22,578 nt of DNA from JAUPKT01 sp964427855 (GTDB taxonomy: Bacteria; Desulfobacterota; Desulfomonilia; Desulfomonilales; Desulfomonilaceae): assembly GCA_964427855.1 (NCBI GenBank), contig CAYRVH010000053.1, forward strand, positions 1 to 22,578, in the 5' to 3' direction. Every line of letters begins with the position of its first letter. Position 1 is the stretch's first letter. This document shows positions 15,355 through 22,578 of the stretch, one piece after another. Made by a program: the position numbers and the translations under genes. Below the pieces are notes generated by a model, which saw nothing but the letters and a program-made list of their open reading frames with translations, was not told where the DNA came from and did no database searches.

Positions 15355-16223
15355 GTATGTTCGGCGCTGAACGCAGCGATGCAGCGACGCCTGTCATGTT
15401 GCTCACCTCCGCGTGCCTACACATATTGGTCATCTTCTTAGTGTGTATGGCGTCGTTCTCTGCGCCGCAGCGACTGCTCAGTCAGCGGGAGGGGATCACC
15501 CGGGTATCGCTGGTTGAGGAAGCCAGCCCTAGTCCCGTCGTACAAACCATTGCACGTGGACCGGTAAGAATGCAGTCCGAAGTCTCTGAGCCTATGGTAC
15601 AGCAGGAGCTGCCTGCGGTCTCTTCAGAGGCTGAAAGGAAGATTGTTTCATATAAGTCCCTGGATCAGACAGACGCGGGGATTATTCAGTTGAAGAAGCG
15701 AAAGGCGCCGCCTCGACGCATCGAGAATGCCAAACCAGAGCCTGCCAAAAAAAACGAGACCAAGAGGGCTGAGACAAAGGAAGAGCCGAAGGATTTCTTG
15801 GAAAAACGGCTTGCGCAAATACGTTCCGACGTCGAGAAGAAGAGAAAAGAACAGTCACCGTCTCGAGAATCCAGTGAATCGGCGGGCAGCCCAAAAGGAG
15901 GAGCGGCCAAAGGGCCGGCGCTGAATGAAGATTTTGTCCGGTGGTTCGAGGATGTTCGCGGCAGGATCAATGCCCATTGGTCCCTATTCGGAGACAATCG
16001 CAAGATGGAAAAATTCGCCGTCATTGGCGTCAAGCTGGCGGAAGATGGGCGCTTAATCGACGCCACCGTTGACGAAACTTCGGGAGACCCGGTGTTTGAT
16101 AAATCGGCCATGAGAGCTGTTTTTCTCGCCTCCCCATTCCCGCCTATGCCGCGTGAGATTCGTGAAAAGATCAAACAAGCAGGCGGCCTTGCGCTGAGGT
16201 TTTCCCCTGGCGGCATACAATGA
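15351..16223 (+). CDS. tolA: TolA-type envelope-spanning energy transducer (TonB C-terminal fold)
   Basis: A 290-aa protein with one N-terminal helix (about 14-36) carrying the Ser-x3-His motif (SACLH, Ser20 and His24) that contacts the TolQ-TolR motor. Residues about 60-190 form a Lys/Glu/Pro-rich extended region (KAPPRRIENAKPEPAKKNE and onward), shorter than the long helix of E. coli TolA. The C-terminal 95 residues have the TonB/TolA fold: FVRWFEDVRGRINAHW, VIGVKLAEDGRLIDATV and ASPFPPMPREI. It should connect the motor with TolB and Pal. Sequence alone cannot fully separate TolA from TonB; the neighbours decide. It starts within the tolR stop codon. Confidence 0.9.
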   Translation: MSMFGAERSDAATPVMLLTSACLHILVIFLVCMASFSAPQRLLSQREGITRVSLVEEASPSPVVQTIARGPVRMQSEVSEPMVQQELPAVSSEAERKIVSYKSLDQTDAGIIQLKKRKAPPRRIENAKPEPAKKNETKRAETKEEPKDFLEKRLAQIRSDVEKKRKEQSPSRESSESAGSPKGGAAKGPALNEDFVRWFEDVRGRINAHWSLFGDNRKMEKFAVIGVKLAEDGRLIDATVDETSGDPVFDKSAMRAVFLASPFPPMPREIREKIKQAGGLALRFSPGGIQ

Positions 16224-16369
16224 GGCTGTGATGTCACACTCTGGGCTTTGTGCGCCATGCTGTTTTCACCTGGACGGCCACTTGTCGGCGCTGTCGCTAT
16301 GCCGCCTAACGGGGTTTCAAAAGAGTTTCCTTCAACGAGTGCAGCGAATTCGATGAGCATGGCAGGGAC

Positions 16370-17707
16370 ATGACGACTTTGTCCGTTGGCTTACAGAGAC
16401 GCATTTGGCGTGAATGGCGGCGCCGTTCAAGATTTTGTGTACGTTCTGTGTTGGTGGCGTTGGTGAACCTCTGCAGCGTCCTGCTTTTCGCAAGCCTATG
16501 CCAAGCCAAGCTCGTAATCGACGTTGACAACCCAAATCTCGTCAAAATGCCTATTGCGGTACCGCACTTTTGGTCGCCCTCACAGAGTCCTCTGAATGGA
16601 GCGGATCTCGCCGCTATCCTTAGGAACGATCTAAGCTTGACAGGACTGTTTCAAGTCATCGATGGATTAGGCGTCGGCGCGTCGCTGGGGAACGCTTCGC
16701 CCGACTTCGATCAGTGGTCGAGGCTCGGCGTGCAAGCGCTTGTGCAGGGCAATTACGAGGTCGTTGGCGACGAACTCGTGCTGGAGGCGCGACTCTATGA
16801 CGTACCCCTCCGCCGTATCGAGCTTGGAAAACGATTCAGAGGCAAGATTGCGGAACACCGCCGGATGATTCATCGCTTCGGGGACCTCGTCATGGAAAAA
16901 CTCACCAATGTAAAGGGATGCTTCTCAACACGAATCGTCTTCGCCGGCGAAGCTCCAACTCGAGAAATCTTTTGTATGGATTACGACGGACACAATCTGC
17001 AACAAATAACCGCCAACGGCGCCATAAACTTGTCGCCTGACTGGTCGCCGGACGGAGGGCGTCTTCTATTCACCACGTACATCCACAGCAAACCTGATCT
17101 TTGGCTGTGGGATCTCGCCCGGCGGCAAGGTTGGCCGCTTTCTGCGAGGGCTGGTCTCAACGTGGCGGGCCGTTTTTCGCCTGACGGTCGGACCATCGCT
17201 GCGTCGCTGAGTTTTGAAGGAACACCTAAGATATACGAGATAACTATTGAAGGTTCTATGATAAAAAGGTTGACTAGTGGTCGAGGAAATGATATCTCTC
17301 CCTCGTGGTCGCCGGATGGGTCGGCCATTGCGTACGTGTCTGATCAAGCTGGAAGCCCTCAGATATACGTTATTTCCGTAAACGGTGGAGAGCCAAGGCG
17401 AGTGACCTTTCAAAGCTCCTACAACACGGATCCTGACTGGTCCCCTCGAGGAGATTATCTTGCGTTTAGCGCCAGGATCGACGGGCGTTTCCAGGTTTGT
17501 ACGATCAAGGTCGATGGAAGTGATTTTCGCGTGCTGACCAACAAAGGATCAAACCAGGACCCAGCATGGTCGCCGGATGGGAGAATGATTGCTTTTGTAT
17601 CTAATCGGGGCGGTCGGAAGCTTATCTATGTCATGGATGCATACGGTCAGATCCAGGTTCCTGTTTCGAACGTTGCAGGCAAGACACCTGCATGGTCTCG
17701 AAATTGA
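16370..17707 (+). CDS. tolB: TolB periplasmic beta-propeller protein
   Basis: A 445-aa protein. A long basic n-region precedes a hydrophobic signal core (about 24-44), with cleavage likely after SLCQA at 46. Residues about 47-170 are the TolB N-terminal domain (LVIDVDNPNLVKMPIAVPHF). The rest is a six-bladed propeller of PD40 repeats, each recognisable by a W/F-SPDG core (SPDWSPDG, GRFSPDG, SPSWSPDG, PDWSPRG, PAWSPDG, PAWSRN). It binds Pal and receives force from TolA. The ribosome site before ATG 16370 is weak (AGGG only two bases away), so the start is less sure, but the signal peptide is intact from it. A 146-base gap without features separates it from tolA. Confidence 0.94.
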   Translation: MTTLSVGLQRRIWREWRRRSRFCVRSVLVALVNLCSVLLFASLCQAKLVIDVDNPNLVKMPIAVPHFWSPSQSPLNGADLAAILRNDLSLTGLFQVIDGLGVGASLGNASPDFDQWSRLGVQALVQGNYEVVGDELVLEARLYDVPLRRIELGKRFRGKIAEHRRMIHRFGDLVMEKLTNVKGCFSTRIVFAGEAPTREIFCMDYDGHNLQQITANGAINLSPDWSPDGGRLLFTTYIHSKPDLWLWDLARRQGWPLSARAGLNVAGRFSPDGRTIAASLSFEGTPKIYEITIEGSMIKRLTSGRGNDISPSWSPDGSAIAYVSDQAGSPQIYVISVNGGEPRRVTFQSSYNTDPDWSPRGDYLAFSARIDGRFQVCTIKVDGSDFRVLTNKGSNQDPAWSPDGRMIAFVSNRGGRKLIYVMDAYGQIQVPVSNVAGKTPAWSRN

Positions 17708-17750
17708 CGATAGATGCGCTCAGGGGCCGAGTTGAAAGGAGAGAAACGCC

Positions 17751-18248
17751 ATGATCGTGCGGTATATGTTTAGGACCGCAATGGTTCTCATGCTCGCGTG
17801 TTTCGTGGTCACTGGCTGTTCTCGGAAGATAGTGAAACCAGGACCCGTGGGACAGGGGCCGATTGCGCCTCTAAGCTCGGCGCAGATTGCAGAGCAGGAG
17901 CTCCAGACCATGCAAGCCGAGCTCAAGATTATTTATTTTGACTTTGACAAGTACGGTCTTTCGCCAGAGGCGCAGTCTGCGCTGCAATATAATGCCGAGC
18001 TCCTGAAGCGGGCGCCGCAGGTGCAGGTAACGGCCGAAGGACATTGCGACGAGCGAGGTACTGCGGAATACAATCTCGCTCTTGGGGAGCGACGGGCCCG
18101 ATCGGTCATGGATTTTCTGGTGAGTTTAGGCATACCGCCCCAGCGAATACAGACAGTGTCATATGGGTCTGAATGTCCTGTCGATCCTGGACATAACGAG
18201 CAGGCGTGGGCTAAGAATCGTCGTGTGTTTTTGCGCGTGTCGAGGTAG
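17751..18248 (+). CDS. pal: Pal, peptidoglycan-associated outer-membrane lipoprotein
   Basis: A 165-aa lipoprotein: signal peptide with lipobox VVTGC, Cys23 as the lipidated residue. After a short Pro/Gly linker the OmpA-like peptidoglycan-binding domain occupies about 60-165: IYFDFDKYGL, the Pal hallmark EGHCDERGTAEYN, LGERRARSVMDFLVSLG, and NRRVFLRVSR at the end. It anchors the outer membrane to the cell wall and is the endpoint of the Tol motor. AGGAG lies about 10 bases before ATG 17751. It follows tolB by 43 bases and precedes cpoB by 7. Confidence 0.96.
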   Translation: MIVRYMFRTAMVLMLACFVVTGCSRKIVKPGPVGQGPIAPLSSAQIAEQELQTMQAELKIIYFDFDKYGLSPEAQSALQYNAELLKRAPQVQVTAEGHCDERGTAEYNLALGERRARSVMDFLVSLGIPPQRIQTVSYGSECPVDPGHNEQAWAKNRRVFLRVSR

Positions 18249-18255
18249 GTGATCG

Positions 18256-19131
18256 ATGCGTTTCGGTGACTCACCGGGCCTAAGGATAATAACAGCCAGT
18301 TTGCAGCGACTGCTTATTTTGACGACGAGCGTTGTAGTTATGTCAGCATCCGGTTGTCTCACCAGACAGGCGGCTCCGGGGTTGCCTTATGTACAGCCAG
18401 CGCAGTCTGCAGGCATTTCAGACGCGTCAACTGTGTCTGCCCATCTCACGGCTCGCATGCAAGACCTAGAGCAGGAGCTGCAAAAGCTGCGAGACCAGAT
18501 TGAACGCCAGCAGACAGCCGGAGCCAATGAATCAGAGCTCCGACAGCTTCAGGATCGCGTCGCCTTTATAGAAAAGCAGCTCGGTATTGAGTCACGGACT
18601 CCCCTTCCCCAACCTCAGCCGCCAGCCTCTTCAGCCGTCCCACGCGCTCAAGTCGCGTCGGAGGTCGCGCCGAAGAACGGCAAACCGGCGTCCAACCTAA
18701 GCTTGCCGAGTCAACAACCGCCTTTGGAGCTCGTAAATCCTCCACAGACCACCGAGGAGCAGAGCTACCGGGAGGCCTACGCCGCATATAAGGCCGGAGA
18801 TTTTGACCAAGCTGTGAAACTTTTTGAGGCTTTTCTTGCAAAATTCCCAAAAAGTGATCTTGCCCAAAATGCAGTATATTGGATGGGAGAGGCCCGATTT
18901 GCCCAGGGGAGGTTCGATGAAGCGGTGCTCCAGTTTGATCGCGTCATCAAGGAATTCCCTGGGTCCAAGAAGGAGCTGAACAGCCTTCTTCGTCAAGGTC
19001 AAGCATTCGAAAAAATGGGGGACAATCGCTCCGCTCGCATAATATTCCAGAAATTGGTGACAGATTATCCTCATTCAGCCCAGGCCCGCATTGCGAGCTC
19101 CCGCCTTAAAAACTTGCCCGTAAGCAACTGA
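18256..19131 (+). CDS. cpoB: CpoB/YbgF tol-pal cell division coordinator, apparently lipoprotein
   Basis: A 291-aa protein. After a basic start and hydrophobic core comes a lipobox-like SASGC with Cys34, so it is probably a lipoprotein, unlike the soluble E. coli CpoB. Residues about 64-120 form a coiled coil (LTARMQDLEQELQKLRDQIE), the trimerisation part in CpoB. A Pro/Ser-rich linker leads to three TPR units from about 172 on (SYREAYAAYKAGDFDQAVKL, NAVYWMGEARFAQGRFDEAV, SLLRQGQAFEKMGDNRSARI), the YbgF signature. It is expected to coordinate Tol constriction with peptidoglycan synthesis. An AGGT-type ribosome site lies just before ATG 18256. It is the last gene of the operon; no clear terminator was found behind it. 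Confidence 0.92.
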   Translation: MRFGDSPGLRIITASLQRLLILTTSVVVMSASGCLTRQAAPGLPYVQPAQSAGISDASTVSAHLTARMQDLEQELQKLRDQIERQQTAGANESELRQLQDRVAFIEKQLGIESRTPLPQPQPPASSAVPRAQVASEVAPKNGKPASNLSLPSQQPPLELVNPPQTTEEQSYREAYAAYKAGDFDQAVKLFEAFLAKFPKSDLAQNAVYWMGEARFAQGRFDEAVLQFDRVIKEFPGSKKELNSLLRQGQAFEKMGDNRSARIIFQKLVTDYPHSAQARIASSRLKNLPVSN

Positions 19132-19479
19132 GAGGTTTGCGGCGGTGTGAGCAAGAGCCACACGGACGTTGAACCAACGCGTGCTCATACCTTATAGAAT
19201 CAGGGCCGCTTAGACGCATACCAGGGTCGTCTCGCTGAAGCCTCACAGATATTGTTCTTGTTGGCTGTAGCTGGCAGGTCCCAATCGGTCTTTTGTTGCG
19301 CCAGTGAACAAAGCGCAACCCTGAAAGTTGTCCTCAGTTCCTCAAAGCCTCTCGAAGCTCAATTCGTCGAGCATAGCCTGCAAAATCACTTTGGTGGTTC
19401 CCCAGGCTTCCCGGAAAATTTGACGTCTCCCCGTCCATAAGCGGTGGCGCGAGAAAGCCAGTATCAGCGTTCCAGAAGA
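19132..19479. other. 348-base intergenic region between convergent genes
   Basis: It separates cpoB (plus) from the Gln-rich protein gene (minus), so terminators for both would be expected, but I see only an imperfect GTGTG/CACAC hairpin at about 19145-19163 without a T-run. A 62-codon open frame at 19252-19440 has no ribosome site or recognisable features. No RNA gene was recognised. Confidence 0.5.
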
Positions 19480-20103
19480 CTACTCAGACGGAACCTCCTG
19501 TTCATACTGGTATGTCTGAAAGCGATTGCCGGGCATAGGCTGCTGCTCTTGACCATAGTATGGCTGAGGCTGCTGGTAATATGCTTGTGGTTGAGGTTGC
19601 TGGTAGGATTGGGGCTGCTGATACGCTTGTTGAGGCTGAGCTTGATAATATTGTTGCTGCTGAGGTTGTTGGACGCGCGCTTGAGGCTGCCGCGCGGGCT
19701 GTCGTGTTTGTCGCGGCGCTTGCTGTATTTGCTGCTGAGGCGCAGGTACCTGCTGCTGCATTGCCTGCTGGGGTGGGTAGGCATATTGTTGCTGCGCCTG
19801 GGGAGGATAATAGCTTGCTTCGGGCTGTTGGTTGGGTTGGGCGTACGATTGTTGGGGCATCGCTTGGAAGTTGGGGGCTTGGTTTTGATTATGACCAGGC
19901 AATCCCTGGTTTCCACCGCTGTAATAGGGATTGAAGTTATACACAGGATTCCCTGTCCACCATGCTCGAAGGTCTCCAATTACATTGTTTCCAATGGAGT
20001 CGCTCATGGCCGATCCGCCGAAAAGATAATCTATGAAGCAGTATCCTTGAGCCGGCAGTACGCATAACAGCCCGAGAATGGTCAGCGCAACGAATTTTTT
20101 CAT
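19480..20103 (-). CDS. Secreted Gln/Pro/Tyr-rich low-complexity protein
   Basis: A 207-aa protein with a Sec signal peptide (about 1-22: KKF then hydrophobic core ending in PAQGYCF). Residues 23-70 are ordinary sequence with Gly, Asn and aromatics (DYLFGG, AWWTGNPVYNFNPYYSGG). From about 71 to the end it is dominated by Gln, Pro, Tyr and Ala with many short QQPQ, QPQAYYQQ and QQQ runs, a composition like prion-like or adhesive secreted polymers. GGAGGAAC sits seven bases before ATG 20103, a strong ribosome site, and a good promoter precedes it. The opposite strand is also open over this stretch (19444-20067), producing an artefactual Leu-rich frame; signal peptide and ribosome site decide for the minus strand. 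Function unknown; an envelope, matrix or aggregation role is speculation. Confidence 0.85.
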   Translation of the reverse strand: MKKFVALTILGLLCVLPAQGYCFIDYLFGGSAMSDSIGNNVIGDLRAWWTGNPVYNFNPYYSGGNQGLPGHNQNQAPNFQAMPQQSYAQPNQQPEASYYPPQAQQQYAYPPQQAMQQQVPAPQQQIQQAPRQTRQPARQPQARVQQPQQQQYYQAQPQQAYQQPQSYQQPQPQAYYQQPQPYYGQEQQPMPGNRFQTYQYEQEVPSE

Positions 20104-20123
20104 GGGTGTTCCTCCACCTCAAA

Positions 20124-20137
20124 AGGTTTGCAAACCT
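20124..20137. promoter_or_regulatory. Perfect 14-bp palindrome, candidate operator
   Basis: AGGTTTGCAAACCT is its own reverse complement. It covers the -35 box of the plus-strand promoter (20128-20133) and falls just downstream of the expected minus-strand start near 20143. A dimeric regulator bound here could repress both divergent genes. No candidate regulator gene adjoins it in the window. Confidence 0.55.
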
Positions 20138-20156
20138 ATTTATTCAGTAATAATAT
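20128..20156 (+). promoter_or_regulatory. Sigma-70 promoter of the PhnD-like lipoprotein gene
   Basis: TTGCAA (20128-20133), 17 bases, TAATAT (20151-20156). The start would be near 20163, which rules out in-frame TTG 20128 as the translation start and fits ATG 20182 with a leader of about 19 bases. Confidence 0.65.
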
Positions 20157-20178
20157 CTTATTTGATGCCAAGGGTCAA
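20150..20178 (-). promoter_or_regulatory. Sigma-70 promoter of the Gln-rich protein gene
   Basis: On the minus strand TTGACC (20178-20173), exactly 17 bases, then TATTAT (20155-20150). Its -10 box overlaps the -10 box of the opposite promoter almost completely. The leader to ATG 20103 would be about 40 bases. Confidence 0.65.
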
Positions 20179-20181
20179 GAA

Positions 20182-21192
20182 ATGTCGGCAGCGCGCTCTC
20201 AGGCTGTCTCGTTTAAGGCCAATATCGGTGTGTCTCGCGAGACGGGCGCGCGCGTTAAAGGTCGTTGGCGGTTGTGGATGAAAACCTCTTGCATCTTGGT
20301 CTTTTTCACGCTGTTGTGTCTGACAAGTGGCTGCAATACTGAACCGACGCCAACCCGCGTCGATTTTTCGCTCACGTTCTCCTCTCAAGAGCGGGCCGGT
20401 ACAGGTCTGACGCACGGTTCGGAGTTGCGAGTCGCGGTGGGCGCCATGGTGTCTCCCAAGGAGACGTTCGCTGCGTATCACAAACTCTTGGCTTATTTAG
20501 GAGAGCGCATGGGCGAGAGGGTAACTTTGGTTCAGCGGAAAACATACAAAGAGGTGAATGAGGGGCTGGCGTGCGGGGAGATAGAGTTGGCCTTCATTTG
20601 CTCGGGGCCCTATGTCATTGCCCGTAAGACCCATGATTTTCGGGTGCTCGCGGTACCTCAGGTGCGCGGCAAGACGACCTATCAGTCGTACCTCATTGTC
20701 AATGCCAAGAGTTCTTTTCGGAACTTTCAGGAACTGCGCGGCAAGACTTTTGCTTTTACCGACCCCGATTCCAACACAGGGCGGCTTGTTCCCCTTTCCT
20801 GGTTGTCGCAGATGGGGGAAAAACCGGAAACATTTTTTGAAAAGACTGTGTACACATACGGGCATGACAATTCGATACTGGCAGTTTCTAGGAATCTCGT
20901 CGACGGCGCTGCAGTTGATGGTCTGGTGTGGGAGTATCTTCACGAGAAGTCGCCAGAGGCTGTAAGCAAGACTCGAGTTATTGAGAAGTCTGCGCCGTAT
21001 GGCATTCCCCCGGTGGTTTCTTCCCCAATTCTTGCGATTGAGAAGCAGGACCGTATTCAGGGAATTTTATTGGCTATGAAGGACGATCCTCGAGGCCAAG
21101 AAATTTTAATGGACCTCATGATTGATCGGTTCGTGGTACCAGAGGAAGGCCTGTATGATTCTCTTGCCACACTCCTCGATGCAAGTCACTAA
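20182..21192 (+). CDS. PhnD-like phosphate/phosphonate-type substrate-binding lipoprotein
   Basis: A periplasmic binding protein of the PhnD type, 336 aa from ATG 20182. A lipobox CLTSGC with Cys51 ends a hydrophobic stretch. Domain signatures: ELRVAVGAMVSPKETFAAY with LAYLGERMG, the EIELAFICSGPYV hinge, FAFTDPDSNTGRLVPLSWL (ligand loop) and YTYGHDNSILAVSRNLVDGA leading to AAVDGLVWEYL. In many delta-group genomes such proteins sit beside sensor proteins rather than ABC permeases and probably present a ligand to the sensor, consistent with the membrane sensor gene 15 bases downstream and no permease gene in view. The start is uncertain: ATG 20182 has AAGGG seven bases upstream and a matching promoter; ATG 20278 would give a more standard signal peptide (MKTSCILVFF) but has no good ribosome site. 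The ligand is unknown. Confidence 0.86.
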   Translation: MSAARSQAVSFKANIGVSRETGARVKGRWRLWMKTSCILVFFTLLCLTSGCNTEPTPTRVDFSLTFSSQERAGTGLTHGSELRVAVGAMVSPKETFAAYHKLLAYLGERMGERVTLVQRKTYKEVNEGLACGEIELAFICSGPYVIARKTHDFRVLAVPQVRGKTTYQSYLIVNAKSSFRNFQELRGKTFAFTDPDSNTGRLVPLSWLSQMGEKPETFFEKTVYTYGHDNSILAVSRNLVDGAAVDGLVWEYLHEKSPEAVSKTRVIEKSAPYGIPPVVSSPILAIEKQDRIQGILLAMKDDPRGQEILMDLMIDRFVVPEEGLYDSLATLLDASH

Positions 21193-21207
21193 ATCTTGGG
21201 AACCCCT

Positions 21208-22530
21208 ATGTCATCGCTGACCCTCAAGTGGAGATTGTTCATCGGTGTGTCGTGTTTTGTGATTGCCAGTGGTCTCTTAATCTGTGTGTTGGTGACGCAT
21301 TGGTATGGCCAAAATCTTCGAGAATCGCTTCAATTACACGCAGCGTCCTTGGGGAAGGCCGTCGCATTGGAAGCTGCGGACAAGATATTGATACACGATC
21401 TCGTGGCGCTACAGAAGCTGCTCGATCACCACAGGCGAAGCGATCCTTCGGTGACATATCTCTTTGTAGAGAGAGATGGACGCGTCTTGGGCCACACGTT
21501 TGAACACGGGCCCCCGGCGCAATTGCTGGGGTGGCCCCTCGGTTGGGCTGATGACTCCGCCGCGTTTCGTGACATTGTCTCTCAAGACGGACTTCAGCAC
21601 CTGGAAGTTGCATGGCCGATTTTCGGCGGCCACGCAGGAATATTGCACCTCGGTGTTTCTTATGAGCTTTTGGACAAACGCGTGCGTCGCGTGTGGTTGG
21701 AGATATCCGCTCTCACCGGTTTTGTACTGGCCTTGGCTTTGGCGGGCAGTATGTATTTCTTGCGAAGGGTTACTCAGCCTTTGGTGCAGCTCGCCGAGGT
21801 CGCCCAAGAAATGGTCGAGTCTATAACAGGAAGTAGGCCCTCTCATGACAGAAGCGCCGATGAGATTGCAACCTTGACGCGGGCTTTCACCAGCATGTTG
21901 GAAAGCATCAAGGCGCATACCGTAAAACTGGAAGAACAGACTAGAGAGCTGGAGAAGAGCCATGATCAAACAAAACAGTTCTGCGAAATCGTGAAGGAAA
22001 CCGGTTCATTGGAAAGCCTCGTCGACATGGCAGAAGTGCTCACGGAAAAGCTTCGGGGTATCATTTTGTGCTCGGATGCCTTGTTGTGTCTTGTCAATGA
22101 TGAGTTGGACGCGGCGTATTTCGTAGGCAGCGGCAGCTTGCGCCGGATTACTGACCCTCAAGACGTGTCGAATATTTCAGCCTTTCTTGCCGCTCTGAAG
22201 GCGCCTTGCGTCTTGTCCAAGGCGAGCGGCATAATCCCATACCTTCCTACGCAGTATAATAGAAATCGGGATCACCTCGTGTTCCCCGTCGTGCTCGAAT
22301 TTCATATCATCGGCTGTATGGTCGTGGTCTGCACAGGCGATTGCTTGTGCTCCGTTGACCAGAAGGAATTAGTTTCTCTCATTTTATCGCAGGTCAGCGG
22401 CGTGCTCAGACGAGCTCTCATGCAGGAGGAGAATCGCGTCAAGTCTCAGACGGACGAGAAGGGACCGGCGTGCTTTGATGGTATTTACGGGAAGGACTCT
22501 CAGATGAAGGTCGTATTTCGACTGATCTAG
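21208..22530 (+). CDS. HAMP-GAF membrane sensor, truncated at the start of a sigma-54 AAA+ domain
   Basis: A 440-aa protein: first membrane helix about 9-31, a periplasmic domain of about 130 residues (TYLFVERDGRVLGHTFEHG, dCache/sCache-like), second helix about 163-185, HAMP (about 186-240) ending in a coiled coil (TVKLEEQTRELEKSHDQT), then a GAF-like domain (about 265-405). The last 16 residues, GIYGKDSQMKVVFRLI, match the opening of the sigma-54 interaction AAA+ domain (PF00158), where an E-x-VAP continuation and Walker A GESGTGKE should follow; instead TAG appears at 22528. None of the three forward frames in the remaining 48 bases resumes that domain. The protein thus has sensing parts and no output domain. 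ATG 21208 is chosen over TTG 21196; the ribosome site GGGAA is modest. It probably forms a sensing pair with the upstream binding lipoprotein. Confidence 0.83.
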   Translation: MSSLTLKWRLFIGVSCFVIASGLLICVLVTHWYGQNLRESLQLHAASLGKAVALEAADKILIHDLVALQKLLDHHRRSDPSVTYLFVERDGRVLGHTFEHGPPAQLLGWPLGWADDSAAFRDIVSQDGLQHLEVAWPIFGGHAGILHLGVSYELLDKRVRRVWLEISALTGFVLALALAGSMYFLRRVTQPLVQLAEVAQEMVESITGSRPSHDRSADEIATLTRAFTSMLESIKAHTVKLEEQTRELEKSHDQTKQFCEIVKETGSLESLVDMAEVLTEKLRGIILCSDALLCLVNDELDAAYFVGSGSLRRITDPQDVSNISAFLAALKAPCVLSKASGIIPYLPTQYNRNRDHLVFPVVLEFHIIGCMVVVCTGDCLCSVDQKELVSLILSQVSGVLRRALMQEENRVKSQTDEKGPACFDGIYGKDSQMKVVFRLI

Positions 22531-22578
22531 CTGGTCCGGCTTCTTTGTACAACCGAACGAGATTTATAAGTGGTACGC

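Noticed and set aside
15686..16360. 224-codon minus-strand open frame
   Set aside because: Shadow of tolA; Ser/Pro-rich composition is what the complement of the Lys/Glu-rich region gives.
19252..19440. 62-codon plus-strand frame between convergent genes
   Set aside because: No ribosome site, no promoter and no recognisable sequence features.
19444..20067. 207-codon plus-strand Leu-rich frame
   Set aside because: Antisense of the Gln/Pro-rich repeats: Gln-rich codons read as Leu-rich on the other strand. No ribosome site, while the minus frame has a signal peptide, promoter and GGAGG.
1..22578. CRISPR array, tRNA or rRNA genes, complete insertion sequence
   Set aside because: I looked for regularly spaced repeats, cloverleaf-like segments and transposase motifs on both strands and found none I could support.

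Overview
This 22.6 kb window looks like chromosomal DNA of a Gram-negative bacterium with an outer membrane: it carries a full tolQ-tolR-tolA-tolB-pal-cpoB cluster and several lipoprotein signal peptides. GC content is moderate. The mix of a TRAP carboxylate transporter, a cytidylate-kinase-like protein, a CxxC mini-protein and a GATTGCTTCG-type palindromic repeat suggests a Desulfobacterota (former Deltaproteobacteria) lineage, perhaps syntrophic. That placement is inference, not something the sequence proves. A run of 10 N at 9504-9513 shows a draft assembly.

Left arm (1-3889, all minus strand): the start of a eukaryote-type UDP-sugar pyrophosphorylase running off the window, an unrecognised charged 161-aa protein, a 101-aa membrane-anchored protein, a UbiA-family enzyme of the decaprenyl-phosphate phosphoribosyltransferase type, and a YdjM-type membrane metal-dependent hydrolase. 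Together they hint at envelope polysaccharide or glycolipid precursor metabolism.

Middle (4455-12142, plus strand): a D-3-hydroxybutyrate dehydrogenase with all the active-site residues recognised for that family, a 440-base spacer with a hairpin and a REP-like palindrome, then a TRAP transporter operon (dctP, dctQ, dctM). Closely spaced behind it come a cytidylate-kinase-like protein with a C-terminal BON-like segment (interrupted by the N gap), a small single-pass membrane protein and an M3B oligoendopeptidase. A small four-cysteine protein follows under its own good sigma-70 promoter.

Centre right (12234-19131): a minus-strand protein with a degenerate receiver domain, a long acidic linker and four 18-residue helical repeats is divergent from the Tol-Pal operon. 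The operon has a near-consensus promoter (TTGACA, 17 bp, TAATGA) about 30 bases ahead of tolQ, and encodes the proton-driven motor (TolQ, TolR, TolA), the periplasmic propeller TolB, the peptidoglycan-binding lipoprotein Pal and the TPR protein CpoB, here apparently a lipoprotein.

Right end (19480-22578): a secreted Gln/Pro/Tyr-rich low-complexity protein (minus) and a PhnD-like substrate-binding lipoprotein (plus) are divergently transcribed from overlapping promoters sharing one -10 region, with a perfect 14-bp palindrome over one -35 box. A HAMP-GAF membrane sensor follows and stops just inside the expected sigma-54 AAA+ domain. This divergent locus, the pseudo-receiver scaffold and the kinase-BON protein are the least ordinary parts of the window.
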